From Phycisphaerales bacterium (lineage in GTDB: Bacteria > Planctomycetota > Phycisphaerae > Phycisphaerales > UBA1924): a DNA stretch of 7,802 bases. Location of the stretch: positions 1-7,802 of the forward strand of contig DOJA01000168.1 of NCBI GenBank assembly GCA_003511945.1. The letters run 5' to 3'. Below, piece after piece: positions 5,897 through 7,802 of the stretch. How positions within the stretch are numbered: the first letter of the stretch is position 1; the number at the start of each line of letters is the position of its first letter. Both the position numbers and the translations under genes were made by a program. The notes beneath the pieces were generated by a model. The model was not told where the DNA came from. It made no database searches and was given only the letters and a program-made list of their open reading frames with translations.

Positions 5897-6658
5897 GTGA
5901 TCGATCCCTTTGAACTGTCTCCCTGCACTCGGCGCGACACCCTTCTTCGGGGCGCGGGCGCTGTGGCGCTCGTCTCCGGCGTCGGCGCCCTGCTCTCCGG
6001 CTGCGCCTCGGGGTCGAGCAAGGGCGCGGGGCTCCCGGGGGTCAACTGGCCCGACGCCCCCATCGCCCGGAAGAACGACCCGGCCCCCCACACCCACCGG
6101 AACGGCTGGCAGTCGCCCCAGCCCGCCTCCCCCGACGCGGGCATTCCGTCGGGGGTCATCCCTCGCTCGGATTGGGCCAGGGCTCAGCCCGTCCCATCGC
6201 TGATGGACCGCGCCCAGCCCTACTACCGCATCACGATCCACCACGACGGCATGACCGTCTTCACCAGCCCCAACCGGAACGAAACCGCCGCCCGGCTCGA
6301 GTCGATCCGGCTGGCCCACCGCGGGCGCAACTTCGGCGACATCGGCTACCACTACCTCATCGATCCCGCCGGACGGGTGTGGGAGGGGCGCCCCCTCTCC
6401 TGGCAGGGCGCCCATGTGAAGGCGACCAACGAGGGCAACCTGGGCATCTGCATGCTGGGCAACTACATGCACCAGCGCCCCAACCCGCAGCAGATCGCGG
6501 CCCTCGACCGCTTCGTCGCCGAGCAGATGCGCCGCTACCGCGTGCCGGTCTCGCGGGTGTTCACCCACCGTGAACTGGCCCAGACCGAGTGCCCGGGCTC
6601 GAACCTGCAGTCCTACTGCGTCCAGACCCGTCGCGCCGGCGTGCTGGCGAGCGCGTGA
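5897..6658 (+). CDS. Lipoprotein N-acetylmuramoyl-L-alanine amidase (Amidase_2/PGRP fold)
   Basis: Zinc amidase of 253 residues that would cut the bond between N-acetylmuramic acid and L-alanine in peptidoglycan or its fragments. The N-terminus has a Tat-like signal (TRRDTLLR, twin Arg12-Arg13), a hydrophobic stretch (about 18-34) and lipobox LLSGC, so Cys36 would be lipidated and the protein anchored facing the periplasm. A linker runs to about 85. The Amidase_2 domain begins at IPRSDWARA (88-96). Predicted zinc ligands are His115 (TIHHDG), His224 (FTHRE) and Cys232 (TECPGS); Tyr151 (GYHYLID) matches the catalytic Tyr of T7 lysozyme, while the T7 catalytic Lys position appears to be Thr230, as in many PGRPs. 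All ligands are present, so activity is expected. Roles in wall recycling or remodelling are inference. It ends 16 bp from the convergent thioredoxin-like gene. Confidence 0.92.
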   Translation: MIDPFELSPCTRRDTLLRGAGAVALVSGVGALLSGCASGSSKGAGLPGVNWPDAPIARKNDPAPHTHRNGWQSPQPASPDAGIPSGVIPRSDWARAQPVPSLMDRAQPYYRITIHHDGMTVFTSPNRNETAARLESIRLAHRGRNFGDIGYHYLIDPAGRVWEGRPLSWQGAHVKATNEGNLGICMLGNYMHQRPNPQQIAALDRFVAEQMRRYRVPVSRVFTHRELAQTECPGSNLQSYCVQTRRAGVLASA

Positions 6659-6664
6659 GCGGAG

Positions 6665-6703
6665 CGCCGACTTGCTATTCCCCCCCGGGATTCGGGGTCG
6701 GCG
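6665..6703 (+). terminator. Weak stem-loop after the amidase gene
   Basis: CGCCGAC (6665-6671) pairs with GTCGGCG (6697-6703) across a 25-nt loop, and an inner CCCCG/CGGGG stem (6683-6687 with 6693-6697) competes with its 3' arm at one base. It starts 7 nt after the amidase stop and reaches into the end of the convergent gene. There is no T tract, and in this GC-rich sequence such pairing is common, so the terminator call is weak. Confidence 0.22.
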
Positions 6704-7802
6704 GCCTCCCGGCATGGTCATCGAGTGCGGCCCGGACGCGCTCGGCGAGCCCGTCGACCTCCTGTCCGCGCTGCCTAGCGGCTCTGAGCCATTCCAGATG
6801 CACGGGGAGCGGCTGGCCGACTTTCATCGCCCACTCCACGGCCGTCACGAGGAACTTGCCGTCCGACTGATACCGATGGACCGCGTGCACGACCCGGGAG
6901 GCCTCCTTTGCTCGATCCGCGGCGAGGAGCGAGCCATAGACTCGGCTCATCTCATCGAAGAATGACGTGCGCATCATCGCTGTTGCATCCGCCGCGTCGT
7001 CGTCGAGGACACGGGCCGTCTGGGAATCGACCATCCTCTGTGTCATGATCCTCATGCCCACATAAGTATCGACATTTCCGATGATCCTCCCGCGGTCCGC
7101 CCAGCGCTCTCGCTCTGTCAGCAGCGCCTCGATGTCGGTCGAGCATCGTTCGATTTCAGGCCTCATCGCCGGATCGTTCTTGACTCGATCGAACCATTCG
7201 AGCGTTCGATCGTCATCGCCGAGGACGCCGTTCAGAGTCACCCAGTCCGCGCGGTCGTCAGCGCGAGGCTCGCCCTGATTCAAACGGGCCTCGATCGCGT
7301 CTCGAACACGAACGAACGCGTGCCTGGCCTCTTCGTTCTGGCCGATCAGTTGTTCGGACCCGCGGGCGACGAAGAAGCCGATGGTGCCGCCGTTGGCCCG
7401 CCGGTTCCTGTGCTTGTTCTCCCATAGCCAAACATACTGATCTGTCGCCCGATCGTACGACCCAAGATCCAGAAGATGCTTGGCGAGCTCGAATCGCTTC
7501 TCCACATGCTCCGGATCAGCCGCGGCCCTTGCTTCCAGCGCGGTCAAGGTGGTCTTTCCGGCCCGGACCCCGTCGAGCCACTCGATCAGCTCCCCCGGCT
7601 GCTGGAGCCCCACGGATCGGTCGAACTCTTCGCCTCCTCGGAAGACGATCACGGTCGGCATCGCGCCAATGCGCAGCTGTTTGGAGAGATCGGGAAGTGC
7701 ATCGACATCGATCTGGATGGCGACAGCGTGCGCCTTCAGCCACCCGACCACCTTCTCATCAACCCAGGTGGTCTTGTCCATCATCTTGCAGGGGCCGCAC
7801 CA
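6675..7802 (-). CDS. Thioredoxin-like protein with TPR-like C-terminal helices (5' end cut by window edge)
   Basis: The reading frame is open through the right edge. The first visible codons encode WCGPCK, the classic thioredoxin CxxC active site, so the Met at 7784 just after it is internal and the true start lies beyond 7802. Of 375 visible residues, 1-77 are the rest of a thioredoxin fold: Asp-containing strand IQIDVD (29-34), the cis-proline loop AMPT (47-50), strand VIVFRGG, and the final helix PGELIEWLDGV. From about 90 the protein is alpha-helical, with a TPR-like pair (RFELAKHLLDLGSYDRATDQY region) and further helices with few cysteines. Thiol-disulfide exchange or chaperone-like redox function is likely; whether the protein is exported cannot be told because the N-terminus is missing. 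The helical part may bind partner proteins. GC content is lower than in all neighbours. The stop is TAG at 6675-6677. Confidence 0.9.
   Translation of the reverse strand, partial: WCGPCKMMDKTTWVDEKVVGWLKAHAVAIQIDVDALPDLSKQLRIGAMPTVIVFRGGEEFDRSVGLQQPGELIEWLDGVRAGKTTLTALEARAAADPEHVEKRFELAKHLLDLGSYDRATDQYVWLWENKHRNRRANGGTIGFFVARGSEQLIGQNEEARHAFVRVRDAIEARLNQGEPRADDRADWVTLNGVLGDDDRTLEWFDRVKNDPAMRPEIERCSTDIEALLTERERWADRGRIIGNVDTYVGMRIMTQRMVDSQTARVLDDDAADATAMMRTSFFDEMSRVYGSLLAADRAKEASRVVHAVHRYQSDGKFLVTAVEWAMKVGQPLPVHLEWLRAARQRGQEVDGLAERVRAALDDHAGRPPTPNPGGE

Noticed and set aside
7186..7212. A 9-bp perfect inverted repeat, CGATCGAAC and GTTCGATCG, with a 9-nt loop.
   Set aside because: It lies inside the thioredoxin-TPR coding region, away from any gene start or end. 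By my rough estimate, about one such repeat with a short loop is expected by chance in a window this size.
1..7802. Search for mobile elements, CRISPR arrays, toxin-antitoxin or defence genes.
   Set aside because: No transposase or integrase motif, no regularly spaced repeats and no short co-directional toxin-antitoxin gene pair was seen. The tRNA is intact, with no integrase nearby and no evident duplicated 3' end.

Overview
The window is compact, very GC-rich bacterial chromosome holding seven protein genes (two cut by the window edges) and one tRNA. Gaps between genes are 173 bp or less. The signs point to a high-GC planctomycete, probably Phycisphaerae-like: extreme GC with frequent GTG starts (four of the six visible start codons), an exported protein with a lineage-restricted look at the left edge, and a Tat-type lipoprotein amidase. 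That taxonomic placement is inference from style and not from a marker gene.

Layout, left to right. (1) 1-773, minus: exported protein of unknown function, cut at the left edge, with an internally duplicated REG-RRGRV motif. (2) 907-980, plus: tRNA-Cys(GCA) with a plausible promoter just upstream. (3) 994-1713, minus: NAD(P)H-hydrate epimerase (NnrE), a metabolite-repair enzyme. (4) 1735-2982, plus: membrane-anchored family 2 glycosyltransferase of the HpnB/CrtQ type, diverging from nnrE with only 21 bp between the proposed GTG starts. (5) 2979-3746, plus: TrmH/SpoU-type RNA 2'-O-methyltransferase, overlapping the glycosyltransferase stop by 4 bp. (6) 3762-5723, minus: cytoplasmic type I pullulanase (GH13 with CBM48), convergent with the methyltransferase. 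(7) 5897-6658, plus: lipoprotein N-acetylmuramoyl-L-alanine amidase (Amidase_2/PGRP fold), diverging from the pullulanase across a 173-bp control region. (8) 6675-7802, minus: thioredoxin-like protein with TPR-like C-terminal helices, cut at the right edge inside its WCGPC active site and clearly lower in GC than its neighbours.

The genes do not form one pathway. The likely transcription units are the glycosyltransferase-methyltransferase pair and several single genes. Functions cover NAD(P)H repair, envelope glycolipid synthesis, RNA modification, alpha-glucan debranching, peptidoglycan turnover and thiol/redox chemistry. I found no mobile element, CRISPR array, defence island or clearly new multi-gene system. 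The best leads are the leaderless-looking bidirectional start region near 1721-1735, the duplicated motif in the left-edge protein, the inverted repeat in the 5724-5896 gap, and the compositional break at 6675.
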